Part shown: positions 34,690 through 43,305 of the stretch, piece by piece | Numbering within the stretch: the stretch's first letter is position 1 | Layout: every line of letters starts with the position of its first letter | From: an uncultured Clostridia bacterium | Lineage (GTDB): Bacteria > Bacillota > Clostridia > Oscillospirales > Acutalibacteraceae | Assembly (NCBI GenBank): GCA_946555465.1 | Contig: CAMNST010000011.1 | Coordinates: 1-64,000, forward strand | Reading direction: 5' to 3' | Length of the DNA stretch: 64,000 nucleotides | Notes under the pieces: generated by a model | Databases searched by the model: none | Told to the model about the DNA's origin: nothing | The model's input: only the letters and a program-made list of their open reading frames with translations | Translations under genes and position numbers: made by a program

Positions 34690-34733
34690 AATAGGGCTGT
34701 TCACATATATGCGAACAGCCCTATTATTTATAA
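34690..34733 (+). terminator. Terminator after the Dabb gene
   Basis: AATAGGGCTGTTC pairs perfectly with GAACAGCCCTATT around a ten-base loop, followed by ATTTAT. Confidence 0.7.
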
Positions 34734-34815
34734 AAAATATAACAGATATTCCTGGATTTTCTGTTTTTACCATTATTATAATATATTAATTTAAATTATT
34801 ATTTTTATATGTTCA

Positions 34816-34844
34816 TTGACATATAATATACCATTTGTTATAAT
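34816..34844 (+). promoter_or_regulatory. Promoter of the plus-strand exopolysaccharide operon
   Basis: TTGACA (34816-34821), 17-base spacer, TATAAT (34839-34844): an exact consensus promoter, 36 bases before the first gene. Confidence 0.85.
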
Positions 34845-34880
34845 AAATTTGTATTATAGTCTTAACGTGCGGAGGAAATT

Positions 34881-35675
34881 ATGGAAGATAATAAAGAAAT
34901 AGAAATTGACTTAAGAAAAATATTTTCTATGCTGAAAAAGAAAGTAGTATTCATTGTAATGATTTCTTTAATCGGCGCAATACTCGCAGGCTGTGTGACA
35001 AACTTTTTCATTGAACCTAAGTATACTGCCAATGTAAAACTTCATGTATACAGCAGCAGCGACAGCCGTCTCGGTGCCAGCAGCAGCATTTCATCAAGTG
35101 AATTTGATGCATCTCAGAAACTTGTTAATACTTATCTTGTTGTTGTAACAAGTCACACTTTCCTTGAAAAAGTTGCCGACGAATACGGCAACTCAATAAC
35201 CGTAAATGAAATAAAAAACATGATGTCGTGCGCTCAGATTGATGATACGCTTGCATTCAGAGTAAATATAACAAGCACAGATCCTCAGAAGGCTATGGAT
35301 ATTGCAAATATAATTGCCGATGAATGCCCGGATGAAATCGTCAGAGTGCTTAAAGCCGGCGGTGTTGAAGTAATTGACTATGCAATTCTTCCAACCTCAC
35401 CTTCTTCACCTAATCTAAAAAAGAATGTCATGATTGGTTTCGTTGCCGCATTTGCAATTTCATTTGTTGTTTTCCTTATTAAAGAACTTTTTGATACAAG
35501 CATTAACGATGAAAAAGATCTTGAAAAAGAATTTGATATCCCGATTCTCGGCACAATTCCAAGACTTCTGCCTGTAACAGAAAAAACGAAACATACTGAA
35601 AGCGACTCGGAGGGAAACCTTTCTCCGCCGAAACCTGCTTTTGATTTTGCATCTAACGAAAAGGAGGAGAAGTAA
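34881..35675 (+). CDS. Polysaccharide chain-length determinant/kinase activator (Wzz-CpsC-YveK type)
   Basis: A 264-residue membrane protein with two transmembrane helices (about residues 24-44 and 176-196) and an extracytoplasmic domain between them. It ends in a cytoplasmic tail. This is the CpsC/CapA form in which the kinase is a separate protein. It controls chain length and activates the tyrosine kinase encoded next. The first gene of the operon; the kinase GTG start follows its stop codon directly. Confidence 0.88.
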   Translation: MEDNKEIEIDLRKIFSMLKKKVVFIVMISLIGAILAGCVTNFFIEPKYTANVKLHVYSSSDSRLGASSSISSSEFDASQKLVNTYLVVVTSHTFLEKVADEYGNSITVNEIKNMMSCAQIDDTLAFRVNITSTDPQKAMDIANIIADECPDEIVRVLKAGGVEVIDYAILPTSPSSPNLKKNVMIGFVAAFAISFVVFLIKELFDTSINDEKDLEKEFDIPILGTIPRLLPVTEKTKHTESDSEGNLSPPKPAFDFASNEKEEK

Positions 35676-36497
35676 GTGACCAAAAACACTGCAAGTTCTA
35701 AAAGAAATAAAAAGAGCAAAGCCAAAAATCAGGGCTTTTCAAGAGATGATCAGAAAAAAATGCTCTGTGCTGAATCTCCTTTTGTTGTTAAAGAGGCTTA
35801 CAACTCAATAAGAACAAACCTTTTATTCTCTCAGCAGGGAGAAAAATGTCCGGTATTTGTAATTTCAAGTCCAAGTGCCAACAACGGTAAATCAATCAAC
35901 TCAATAAATATGGCTATTTCATTTGCTCAAATGGGCAAAAATACGCTTCTTATTGACGCAGATATGCGCAACCCCACCGTTCACCGTATGTTTTCAATTC
36001 CTGTAAAGAACGGACTTTCCGAAATTCTTGCAGGTCTTACAGACAGCATTTCGGTTACAAAAACAGATGTAGAAAATCTTTCTGTTCTTACAGCAGGAAA
36101 AATACCTCCTAACCCTGCAGAACTTCTTTCTTCTGCACGTATGGATAAACTGCTTGAATTTGTTAAGGCTCATTACGACTGTGTATTTATTGACACCCCT
36201 CCCATTAACCTTGTTACAGACTCAACCTCTTTTGCCACAAAGGCAACAGGATACATTCTTGTTGTTAAGTCAGGAACCACCGATCTTCAGGAGGTAAAGG
36301 CAACTGTCGGCGCTTTAAAGCACATTGGTGCATCAATCGTAGGCTTTATTCTCAATGATGCCAACGCAACCGGAAAACGTTTTTCGGGTTATTACAAAAA
36401 AGGCTATAATTCGAAATACAAATATAACTATAATTACAACTATAGTTACGGATATTCCAATTATTATGGTTACAGCAGATACGGCAGGTATAAATAA
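35676..36497 (+). CDS. Tyrosine-protein kinase of the CpsD/CapB/YwqD type
   Basis: A 273-residue BY-kinase. Walker A is SPSANNGKS, Walker A' is LLIDADMRNP and Walker B is CVFIDTPP. The C-terminus is a Tyr cluster with about fifteen Tyr in the last 37 residues, the autophosphorylation site that controls polymer export. The GTG start follows an AAGGAGGAG site within the preceding gene's end. No partner phosphatase of the CpsB/YwqE type is seen in the window. Confidence 0.92.
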   Translation: MTKNTASSKRNKKSKAKNQGFSRDDQKKMLCAESPFVVKEAYNSIRTNLLFSQQGEKCPVFVISSPSANNGKSINSINMAISFAQMGKNTLLIDADMRNPTVHRMFSIPVKNGLSEILAGLTDSISVTKTDVENLSVLTAGKIPPNPAELLSSARMDKLLEFVKAHYDCVFIDTPPINLVTDSTSFATKATGYILVVKSGTTDLQEVKATVGALKHIGASIVGFILNDANATGKRFSGYYKKGYNSKYKYNYNYNYSYGYSNYYGYSRYGRYK

Positions 36498-36549
36498 ACT
36501 GCCGTTTGCATTTTCAATAAGAAATTAACTGGCACAGTGGGTGTATAAA

Positions 36550-38037
36550 ATGAGCAATCGAAGAGAAATTCAAAAGCAGTTTGAGTTTTGGCTTGGTATT
36601 GTTGCAATATCATCATCTCAAATCCTTGCTTATATTTTTTCGTCTTTTATAAATAAATTAGAGAATCATTCATACCAGGTATGGCTGAGTTATATTGCAA
36701 TAATAACTGTTTCATACTGTGCAACATTTTTTTGTTTTTATTCGCCTTTGAATCTGCTTAAAAGAAGCAGAAAAATGGAATTTTCGTCAACGCTCAGAAA
36801 CTGCACTTTTACATATGCTTTGTTTGCAGTTTTAATGCTTTTATCAAAAAATCCGATTATTCAGTCGCGTTATATGTTTATAAGCAGTTTTGTGCTATTC
36901 TTTTCCTTCTCTCTTTTAGGACGCTATATATTAAAGAAGGTACTTCTGAAAAGAATACGGGGCAGCAAACTTGCAACAATGACCGGCATTATTACAGACT
37001 ATCAAAGGGCAGAACATTTTGTTACAGAATTAAGCACGGACTGGTCCAAAAACATCAAAGCCATTGCCTTGGTAGATGCAATTTATGAAAACGGAAGTTA
37101 CAGATGCAAAAAAGATCAGAACTCTGATGATTTTTCTCAGGATAATTATGAAATTGTTAATGACATACTCGGAGTTCCCGTTGTTGCCAATAAAGAAAAC
37201 ATTATGGGATGGATACGCACCGCATCACTTGACGAAGTCTTTATCAACCTGAGCGAAATTCCGCAGGACGAAACTTCATGTTTTATTGAAGAACTTGAAG
37301 ATATGGGTGTAACGGTACACGTAAATATTCCGTCTCTTGAAAAAATCGTTGAAAACAGCAAATTTGAAAATATAGAATGCACTGTAAAAGCAGGATATCC
37401 AATGGCAATTCTTTCACCTGCCACTCATAACAGCAATGCACTTATTATAAAAAGAGTAATGGATATTATCGGCGGTCTTGCAGGATCAATTATTTCTCTT
37501 CCAATCATTCTTTTAACCGCAATACCGCTTAAAATTGAATCTCCCGGCCCTCTTATTTTTAAACAGCAAAGAGTAGGACGAAACGGGCGTGTGTTCAATA
37601 TATACAAAATACGTTCAATGTATGTTGATGCAGAAGAACGGAAAAAAGCCCTTATGGAGCAGAATAAGATGGACGGTCATATGTTTAAGATGGACAATGA
37701 CCCGAGAATTACAAAAGTTGGAAAATTCATAAGAAAATACAGCATTGACGAACTTCCTCAGTTCTGGAATGTTCTTAAAGGCGATATGAGTCTTGTGGGA
37801 ACAAGACCGCCCACAATAGATGAATTTGAAAAATATGAAAGCCACCACAAAAGAAGACTGTCACTTCAGCCGGGAATTACAGGTATGTGGCAGGTATCAG
37901 GCAGATCGGATATTCAGGATTTTGAAGAGGTTGTAAAACTTGACTGCGAATATATTGATAACTGGTCAATCGGGCTTGATATTAAAATTCTTACCAAAAC
38001 AGTTAGTGTTGTGCTAACACACAAAGGCGCAGAATAA
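36550..38037 (+). CDS. Polyprenyl-phosphate sugar-1-phosphate transferase (priming glycosyltransferase)
   Basis: About 495 residues. Four N-terminal membrane helices (to about residue 130), a soluble CoA-binding-like domain, then a membrane segment and the bacterial sugar transferase domain from about residue 300 (KRVMDIIGGLAGSIISLP, GPLIFKQQRVGRNG, KIRSM, SIDELPQFWNVLKGDMSLVGTRP). It starts each repeat unit by moving a sugar phosphate onto undecaprenyl phosphate. Related to WcaJ/CpsE. The ATG at 36550 is chosen; a GTG at 36541 is in frame. Confidence 0.9.
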   Translation: MSNRREIQKQFEFWLGIVAISSSQILAYIFSSFINKLENHSYQVWLSYIAIITVSYCATFFCFYSPLNLLKRSRKMEFSSTLRNCTFTYALFAVLMLLSKNPIIQSRYMFISSFVLFFSFSLLGRYILKKVLLKRIRGSKLATMTGIITDYQRAEHFVTELSTDWSKNIKAIALVDAIYENGSYRCKKDQNSDDFSQDNYEIVNDILGVPVVANKENIMGWIRTASLDEVFINLSEIPQDETSCFIEELEDMGVTVHVNIPSLEKIVENSKFENIECTVKAGYPMAILSPATHNSNALIIKRVMDIIGGLAGSIISLPIILLTAIPLKIESPGPLIFKQQRVGRNGRVFNIYKIRSMYVDAEERKKALMEQNKMDGHMFKMDNDPRITKVGKFIRKYSIDELPQFWNVLKGDMSLVGTRPPTIDEFEKYESHHKRRLSLQPGITGMWQVSGRSDIQDFEEVVKLDCEYIDNWSIGLDIKILTKTVSVVLTHKGAE

Positions 38038-38064
38038 TAAATTTTACATCAGGCAGGCGGAATA

Positions 38065-39186
38065 ATGAAAATTGCAATGATAGGCCACAAAAGAATACCT
38101 TCCCGCGAAGGCGGAATCGAAATTGTAGTTGACGAACTCTCCACCAACCTTGTAAAAAAAGGAAATGAGGTTACCGCTTACAACAGAAAAGGTCACCACG
38201 TTTCAGGAAAAGAATTTGAAAACGGCAAAAAACTGAAAGAATATAACGGTATAAAACTCAAAACAGTATTTACATTTGAAAGCGGCAAATTGAATGCTAT
38301 TGTTTACAGTATACTTGCTTCTGTAAGAGCATCTTTCGGCAGATTTGATGTTGTTCATTTTCACGCAGAAGGTCCTGCGTCTATGTGCTTTCTTCCCAAA
38401 TTATTTGGAAAAAGAGTAATTGTTACAATTCACGGTCTTGATTGGCAAAGGTCAAAATGGGGCGATTTTGCAACAAAGTTTTTAAAATTCGGCGAAAAAA
38501 CCGCAGCAAAATATGCCGATGAAATTATTGTGCTTTCAAAAAATGTTCAGCAGTATTTTGCTGACACATATAGCAGAAAAACAGTATTTATCCCAAACGG
38601 AGTAAACAAGCCGAATACAGCCAAATGCAAAAACATAAAAGAAAAATTCGGCATTGAAAAAGATAAATATATTCTTTATCTGGGAAGAATTGTTCCTGAA
38701 AAAGGCGTTCACTATCTTATAAACGCCTATAAAAATATCGACACAGATATTAAACTTGTAATAGCCGGCGGTGCCAGCCACACAAGTGATTATATGAATG
38801 AAGTAAAAGAACTTGCAAAAGATGATGAAAGAATAATTTTTACTGATTTTGTGCAGGGTATTATTCTTGAAGAACTTTATTCAAATGCTTATATATACTG
38901 CCTGCCAAGTGATCTTGAGGGTATGCCGCTCAGTCTGCTTGAAGCAATGAGTTACGGTAACTGCTGCCTTGCATCCGATATTGCCGAATGCACCGAAGTG
39001 TGTGAAGACAAGGCTGTGTATTTTAAAAAGGGCAGTGAAAAAGATTTAGAGAAAAAACTGAAAACACTTATAGACAATAAAGAAATTGCCGACAATTATA
39101 AAAAAGAGGCATCCGGTTTCATAAACAGCAAATACAACTGGGATGACGTAACAGAAAAAACATTAGAACTTTATAAAACACAATAA
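38065..39186 (+). CDS. GT4 family glycosyltransferase
   Basis: A 373-residue GT-B enzyme that opens MKIAMIGHKRIPSREGGIE, as in the rhamnosyl- and glucosyl-transferases that often follow the priming enzyme. The C-terminal half has the GT4 nucleotide-sugar motif with E-x7-E (LPSDLEGMPLSLLEAMS). It probably adds the second sugar of the repeat unit; the donor cannot be told. Confidence 0.85.
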   Translation: MKIAMIGHKRIPSREGGIEIVVDELSTNLVKKGNEVTAYNRKGHHVSGKEFENGKKLKEYNGIKLKTVFTFESGKLNAIVYSILASVRASFGRFDVVHFHAEGPASMCFLPKLFGKRVIVTIHGLDWQRSKWGDFATKFLKFGEKTAAKYADEIIVLSKNVQQYFADTYSRKTVFIPNGVNKPNTAKCKNIKEKFGIEKDKYILYLGRIVPEKGVHYLINAYKNIDTDIKLVIAGGASHTSDYMNEVKELAKDDERIIFTDFVQGIILEELYSNAYIYCLPSDLEGMPLSLLEAMSYGNCCLASDIAECTEVCEDKAVYFKKGSEKDLEKKLKTLIDNKEIADNYKKEASGFINSKYNWDDVTEKTLELYKTQ

Positions 39187-39202
39187 AGGATATTTCCGTA
39201 TA

Positions 39203-40414
39203 ATGAAAATTTTAATGGTAAATAAGTTTCTGCATCCCCACGGCGGTTCGGAAACATATATGCTTAAACTTGGTGAATACTTAACATCGCTCGGCAATGA
39301 AGTTCAGTATTTCGGAATGGAGCATCCCGACAGATGCGTTGGAAACAGTGCCGGATGTTATACTGAAAACATGGATTTTCACAACAGCAGTATATTAAAA
39401 GAACTCTCCCTCCCCTTCAAAATTATTTATTCAAAAGAGGCAAGAAAAAAAATATCGGCAGTAATTGAAAATTTCAGGCCTGATGTTGTTCATCTTAATA
39501 ATATAAATTTTCAACTTACCCCTTCAATCATATACGAAATAAAAAAGCACGGCATTCCCATTGTGCAGACTGTGCATGATACGCAAATGGTTTGCCCAAA
39601 TCATAAAATGTATATCGACAGGAAACAGTCAACCTGCCGTGAATGTATAAACGGCAACTATATCAACTGCGTAAAAAATAAATGTCTGCATAATTCACTT
39701 CCAAAAAGTATGCTTGCAGCATTTGAATCCTATTTTTACCACAGAAAAAACACCTATAATCTTATTGACCGCTTTATCTGCCCCAGCAAATTTATGACTG
39801 AAGTTATGCAAAATGCAGGGGTTGACAGGCACAAATTAATTACGCTTCATGATTTTTGTGATAAATACATTCATCTTCCGCCAAAAAATCACGATAAAAA
39901 ATACGTACTTTATTTCGGAAGGCTAAGCCCTGAAAAGGGGATAAAAACGCTTGTTGACGTTTGCAGAGAACTGAAACACATTCATTTTGTTTTTGCGGGA
40001 ACGGGCGAACTTTCCGGATTATTAAAAAATATTGATAATATTGAATATGTTGGATTTAAATCAGGAAAAGAACTGGATGTGCTTATCAGAAATGCGCTGT
40101 TCTCTGTTTGTCCTTCGGAATGGTATGAAAACTGTTCAATGTCCATTATTGAATCGCTGGCTCTCGGAACACCTGCAATAGGTTCCGACCTCGGCGGAAC
40201 TCCCGAATTAATTTCAGAAAATGAAACCGGTCTGATTTTCAAGGCAGAAGACAGGCAAAGCCTTAAAAATGCCATTGAATCGCTTTATAATAACCCTGAA
40301 AAACTGGCAGTAATGAGCGAAAAATGCATTGAAAAAAGTAATGAAAATAACATTGAAAAATATACCGAAAAACTTATGAATATATATAAATCTGCAATGA
40401 AAAAGAATGTATAG
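39203..40414 (+). CDS. GT4 family glycosyltransferase
   Basis: A 403-residue GT-B enzyme. The N-terminal half has MVNKFLHPHGGSETYMLKLGEYL and a Cys cluster (CRECINGNYINCVKNKCLHN) typical of a GT4 subgroup; the C-terminal half has FGRLSPEKGIKTLV and CPSEWYENCSMSIIESLALG. It lies 16 bases after the previous gene, in the same operon. Confidence 0.85.
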   Translation: MKILMVNKFLHPHGGSETYMLKLGEYLTSLGNEVQYFGMEHPDRCVGNSAGCYTENMDFHNSSILKELSLPFKIIYSKEARKKISAVIENFRPDVVHLNNINFQLTPSIIYEIKKHGIPIVQTVHDTQMVCPNHKMYIDRKQSTCRECINGNYINCVKNKCLHNSLPKSMLAAFESYFYHRKNTYNLIDRFICPSKFMTEVMQNAGVDRHKLITLHDFCDKYIHLPPKNHDKKYVLYFGRLSPEKGIKTLVDVCRELKHIHFVFAGTGELSGLLKNIDNIEYVGFKSGKELDVLIRNALFSVCPSEWYENCSMSIIESLALGTPAIGSDLGGTPELISENETGLIFKAEDRQSLKNAIESLYNNPEKLAVMSEKCIEKSNENNIEKYTEKLMNIYKSAMKKNV

Positions 40415-40437
40415 ATATATAAAAACTGAGTGATTAT

Positions 40438-41511
40438 ATGAAAAAACTTAACGGAACGGTAATTGTAACTTACAGGTGCAATGCCCGCTGCAATATGTGC
40501 AGCAGATATAAAAAGCCGTCAAAACCTGAAGATGAAATAACTATACAGACAATAAAAAAACTGCCTGCTATGTATTTTACAAACATAACAGGCGGTGAGC
40601 CTTTTATACGTGAAGATTTAAAAGATATCGTTCGTGAACTTTATAAAAAAAGTGAGCGTATTGTAATTTCAACCAACGGCTTTTTTACAGACAGAATTAT
40701 TGATTTATGCAAAGAATTTCCCAAGGTGGGAATAAGAATTTCCATTGAAGGACTTGAAGAAACAAATAATTCAATACGAGGCCTTGAAAATGGTTTTAAC
40801 AGAGGGCTCTCCACTTTAAAAAAACTTGTTCAGATGAATCACCCTGATGTCGGTTTTGGCATGACCGTTCAGGATTCAAATGCAAAAGATCTGGTTAAAC
40901 TTTATAAACTCAGCAATGAAATGAATATGGAATTTGCAACTGCATCTCTTCACAACTCATTCTATTTTGTTGAAACAAATAATATAATTAAAGACAGGCC
41001 CATGGTTGCAAAAGAGTTTGAAAAACTTACAAATGAACTTCTCAAATCAAATTCGCCGAAAAAATGGTTTCGTGCCTATTTTAATCACGGACTTATTAAT
41101 TATATCTATTCACAGGAAAGACTGCTTCCCTGTGATATGGCTTTTGACACATTCTTTATTGACCCTTACGGCGATGTAATGCCCTGCAACGGAACAAAAG
41201 AAAAAGAAGTTATGGGAAACCTCAATGATACCGACTGGAACACACTGTGGAACAGTGAGCAGGCAGATAAGGTTCGCGAGAAAGTGCGGCATTGCGACAG
41301 AAAATGCTGGATGATTGGTTCGGTATCCCCTGCTATGCACAAATATTTTCATAAACCTGCATTATGGGTTATAAAACATAAATTTTTAAGATATTTCAAA
41401 GATGAAAAATATTCAATGTATGAAAATAAAATCTGCCGTGATTTGCGTGACGGCAAAGTAACAAAAGAAGAACTGGACAAACTTTCTACCTGCGAAACAG
41501 ATTTGAAATGA
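40438..41511 (+). CDS. Radical SAM protein with SPASM-like C-terminal Cys region
   Basis: A 357-residue protein. The [4Fe-4S] cluster motif is CNARCNMC (C14, C18, C21), followed by the SAM-binding GGEP near residue 55. Further Cys in the C-terminal third (LLPCDMAF, VMPCNGT, CDRKCW) fit a SPASM or twitch auxiliary cluster. Family members modify peptides, sugars or other small molecules. Its place among glycosyltransferases suggests that it acts on a sugar or the polymer, but no precursor peptide gene was found next to it and the reaction is unknown. Confidence 0.85.
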   Translation: MKKLNGTVIVTYRCNARCNMCSRYKKPSKPEDEITIQTIKKLPAMYFTNITGGEPFIREDLKDIVRELYKKSERIVISTNGFFTDRIIDLCKEFPKVGIRISIEGLEETNNSIRGLENGFNRGLSTLKKLVQMNHPDVGFGMTVQDSNAKDLVKLYKLSNEMNMEFATASLHNSFYFVETNNIIKDRPMVAKEFEKLTNELLKSNSPKKWFRAYFNHGLINYIYSQERLLPCDMAFDTFFIDPYGDVMPCNGTKEKEVMGNLNDTDWNTLWNSEQADKVREKVRHCDRKCWMIGSVSPAMHKYFHKPALWVIKHKFLRYFKDEKYSMYENKICRDLRDGKVTKEELDKLSTCETDLK

Positions 41512-41548
41512 TTGCAAACTTTATTTTATTACATAAGGATAAAAAACA

Positions 41549-42628
41549 GTGAAAAAAAAAGTAGTTTTTATAATCAACAATCTTACCGGCGGCGGTGCAG
41601 AAAGAGTTATCAGTATAATATCAGACTATCTTGTAAATCACGGGTATGATGTTACAATACTTATGCTGCGCGGTGATAAATGTGTATACAAAATAAACAG
41701 CAAAGTAAAAAGAATTATACGATATGATTATGAACCTCATGATGCACTGAAACAAATCAGATATTTAAGAAAATACTATAAGGCTCATCCCGATGCAATT
41801 TTTGTTTCTTTTTTAAGAAGTCAGAATCTTTATTCGCTGATTGCGGCTGTCGGAACAAAGGCAAAAATCGTTTTTTCGGAAAGAATGACACCTGTCAAAT
41901 TTTCATTTAAAAATTTTATAAACAGTGCTGAATTTAAACTTCTTATGTTTTTTGCACATACAAATCGCTGCAAAAAAATAGTTTTTCAGTCAAAAAGTGC
42001 TGCAGACGGATATCCAAAAACACTGAAAAAAAAGGGAATCGTTATACCAAATCCGCTCAATGACAACATGCCGCAGCCATACTCAGGTGAAAGAAAAAAG
42101 AATATTGTTGCAGTTGGCAGACTGTCATATCAGAAAAACTACAAACTTCTTATTGATGCATTTGCAAAATTCAGTAAAATAAATCCCGGCTATACTCTGC
42201 AGATATACGGAAAAGGCGCTTTGCAGTCAAAACTTCAGAATTACACAGAAAAACTCGGACTGAAAGAAAAAGTTGAACTGTGCGGATTTTGCAGCGATGT
42301 TCACGAAAAAATAGTTGATGCAGGAATGTATGTAATGTCTTCAGATTATGAAGGACTTTCGAATGCACTTCTTGAGGCAATGGCACTGGGTATTCCGACA
42401 ATAAGCACCGACCATCCCCCCGGAAGTGCAAAAGAATATATTAAAAACTACGATAACGGCATACTGATACCCGTCAGGGATACAGAAGCGTTATTCGGCG
42501 CAATGTGTTATATCAGCAATAATACCGATAAAGCCGATGAAATGGGCAAAAGGGCATCTGAAATAAGAAATGCTATCTCGTCATCGGTTATAGGTGAAAA
42601 GTGGAAAAGCCTGTTTGAAACACTCTGA
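41549..42628 (+). CDS. GT4 family glycosyltransferase
   Basis: A 359-residue GT-B enzyme starting at GTG, with INNLTGGGAERVI near the start, a VGRLSYQKNYKLLIDAF donor-site strand, and SSDYEGLSNALLEAMALGIP. It is of the PimA/GalNAc-transferase-like type also seen at 51573 and 53183. Last gene of the plus-strand operon. Confidence 0.85.
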   Translation: MKKKVVFIINNLTGGGAERVISIISDYLVNHGYDVTILMLRGDKCVYKINSKVKRIIRYDYEPHDALKQIRYLRKYYKAHPDAIFVSFLRSQNLYSLIAAVGTKAKIVFSERMTPVKFSFKNFINSAEFKLLMFFAHTNRCKKIVFQSKSAADGYPKTLKKKGIVIPNPLNDNMPQPYSGERKKNIVAVGRLSYQKNYKLLIDAFAKFSKINPGYTLQIYGKGALQSKLQNYTEKLGLKEKVELCGFCSDVHEKIVDAGMYVMSSDYEGLSNALLEAMALGIPTISTDHPPGSAKEYIKNYDNGILIPVRDTEALFGAMCYISNNTDKADEMGKRASEIRNAISSSVIGEKWKSLFETL

Positions 42629-42638
42629 CAAAACAAAA

Positions 42639-42678
42639 ACATACCTTAAGATTATTTTACTCTTAAGGTATGTTTTTT
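42639..42678. terminator. Bidirectional terminator between the two exopolysaccharide operons
   Basis: ACATACCTTAAGA pairs perfectly with TCTTAAGGTATGT, flanked by A runs and T runs, so it ends both converging operons. Confidence 0.85.
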
Positions 42679-42681
42679 TAA

Positions 42682-43275
42682 TTATTTATTGTTTTTATGA
42701 GTGATGATTCTATCAAGAATATAATAAATTATTCCGCCCAAAACTCCGCCAAGCGTATTATAAAACAAATCTGAAAGTTGAAAAGTTCCCAGTCTGAAAA
42801 TGAGTTGTGACAATTCTATAGATAAGGAAAATATAAATGACACTTTAACCGACTGCCGGATTAAATAAGCAAATTTATCTTTTTTCAGCAGTTTATCTTT
42901 AGCAGCCCAAAAGAATAACACGGTAAACGGTACAAACATAATAACATTTTCGATTACCTGAGTTGTTAAATTGCCTTCTTTATTATAAAGCCCCCAAACT
43001 CCGATAACATCTGACAGCGGATTCAGCCACAAACTTCTGTAAAACAGAGTTTTAAACAGAATCATAGTTGTAAAAAAAACAAAATAGAAGTATCTTCTGA
43101 ATTTTACATCACTTTTAAATCTTTTAAATGTTTCTTTAAAAAGATTTTTCCACCCCGATTTTTCTGCAAATGGAAAAACAATCATAAACAGCACCGAAAA
43201 GGCAACAACAAATAAAAACGGCTGATAAAATGCCATTAGCACGTTTGAAATAATTTTTCCCATTGCCTCAACCAC
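42682..43275 (-). CDS. VanZ family membrane protein
   Basis: A 197-residue protein with about five membrane helices. The C-terminal pattern ELSQLIFRLGTFQLSDLFYNTLGGVLG matches the VanZ family, one member of which gives low-level teicoplanin resistance; most are uncharacterised and many lie in polysaccharide loci. Last gene of the minus-strand operon, 30 bases after the large secreted protein gene. The start is a GTG with GGGGAT upstream. Confidence 0.8.
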   Translation of the reverse strand: MVEAMGKIISNVLMAFYQPFLFVVAFSVLFMIVFPFAEKSGWKNLFKETFKRFKSDVKFRRYFYFVFFTTMILFKTLFYRSLWLNPLSDVIGVWGLYNKEGNLTTQVIENVIMFVPFTVLFFWAAKDKLLKKDKFAYLIRQSVKVSFIFSLSIELSQLIFRLGTFQLSDLFYNTLGGVLGGIIYYILDRIITHKNNK

Positions 43276-43305
43276 GTTAAAATCCCCTTTTATATAATAA
43301 ATTAA

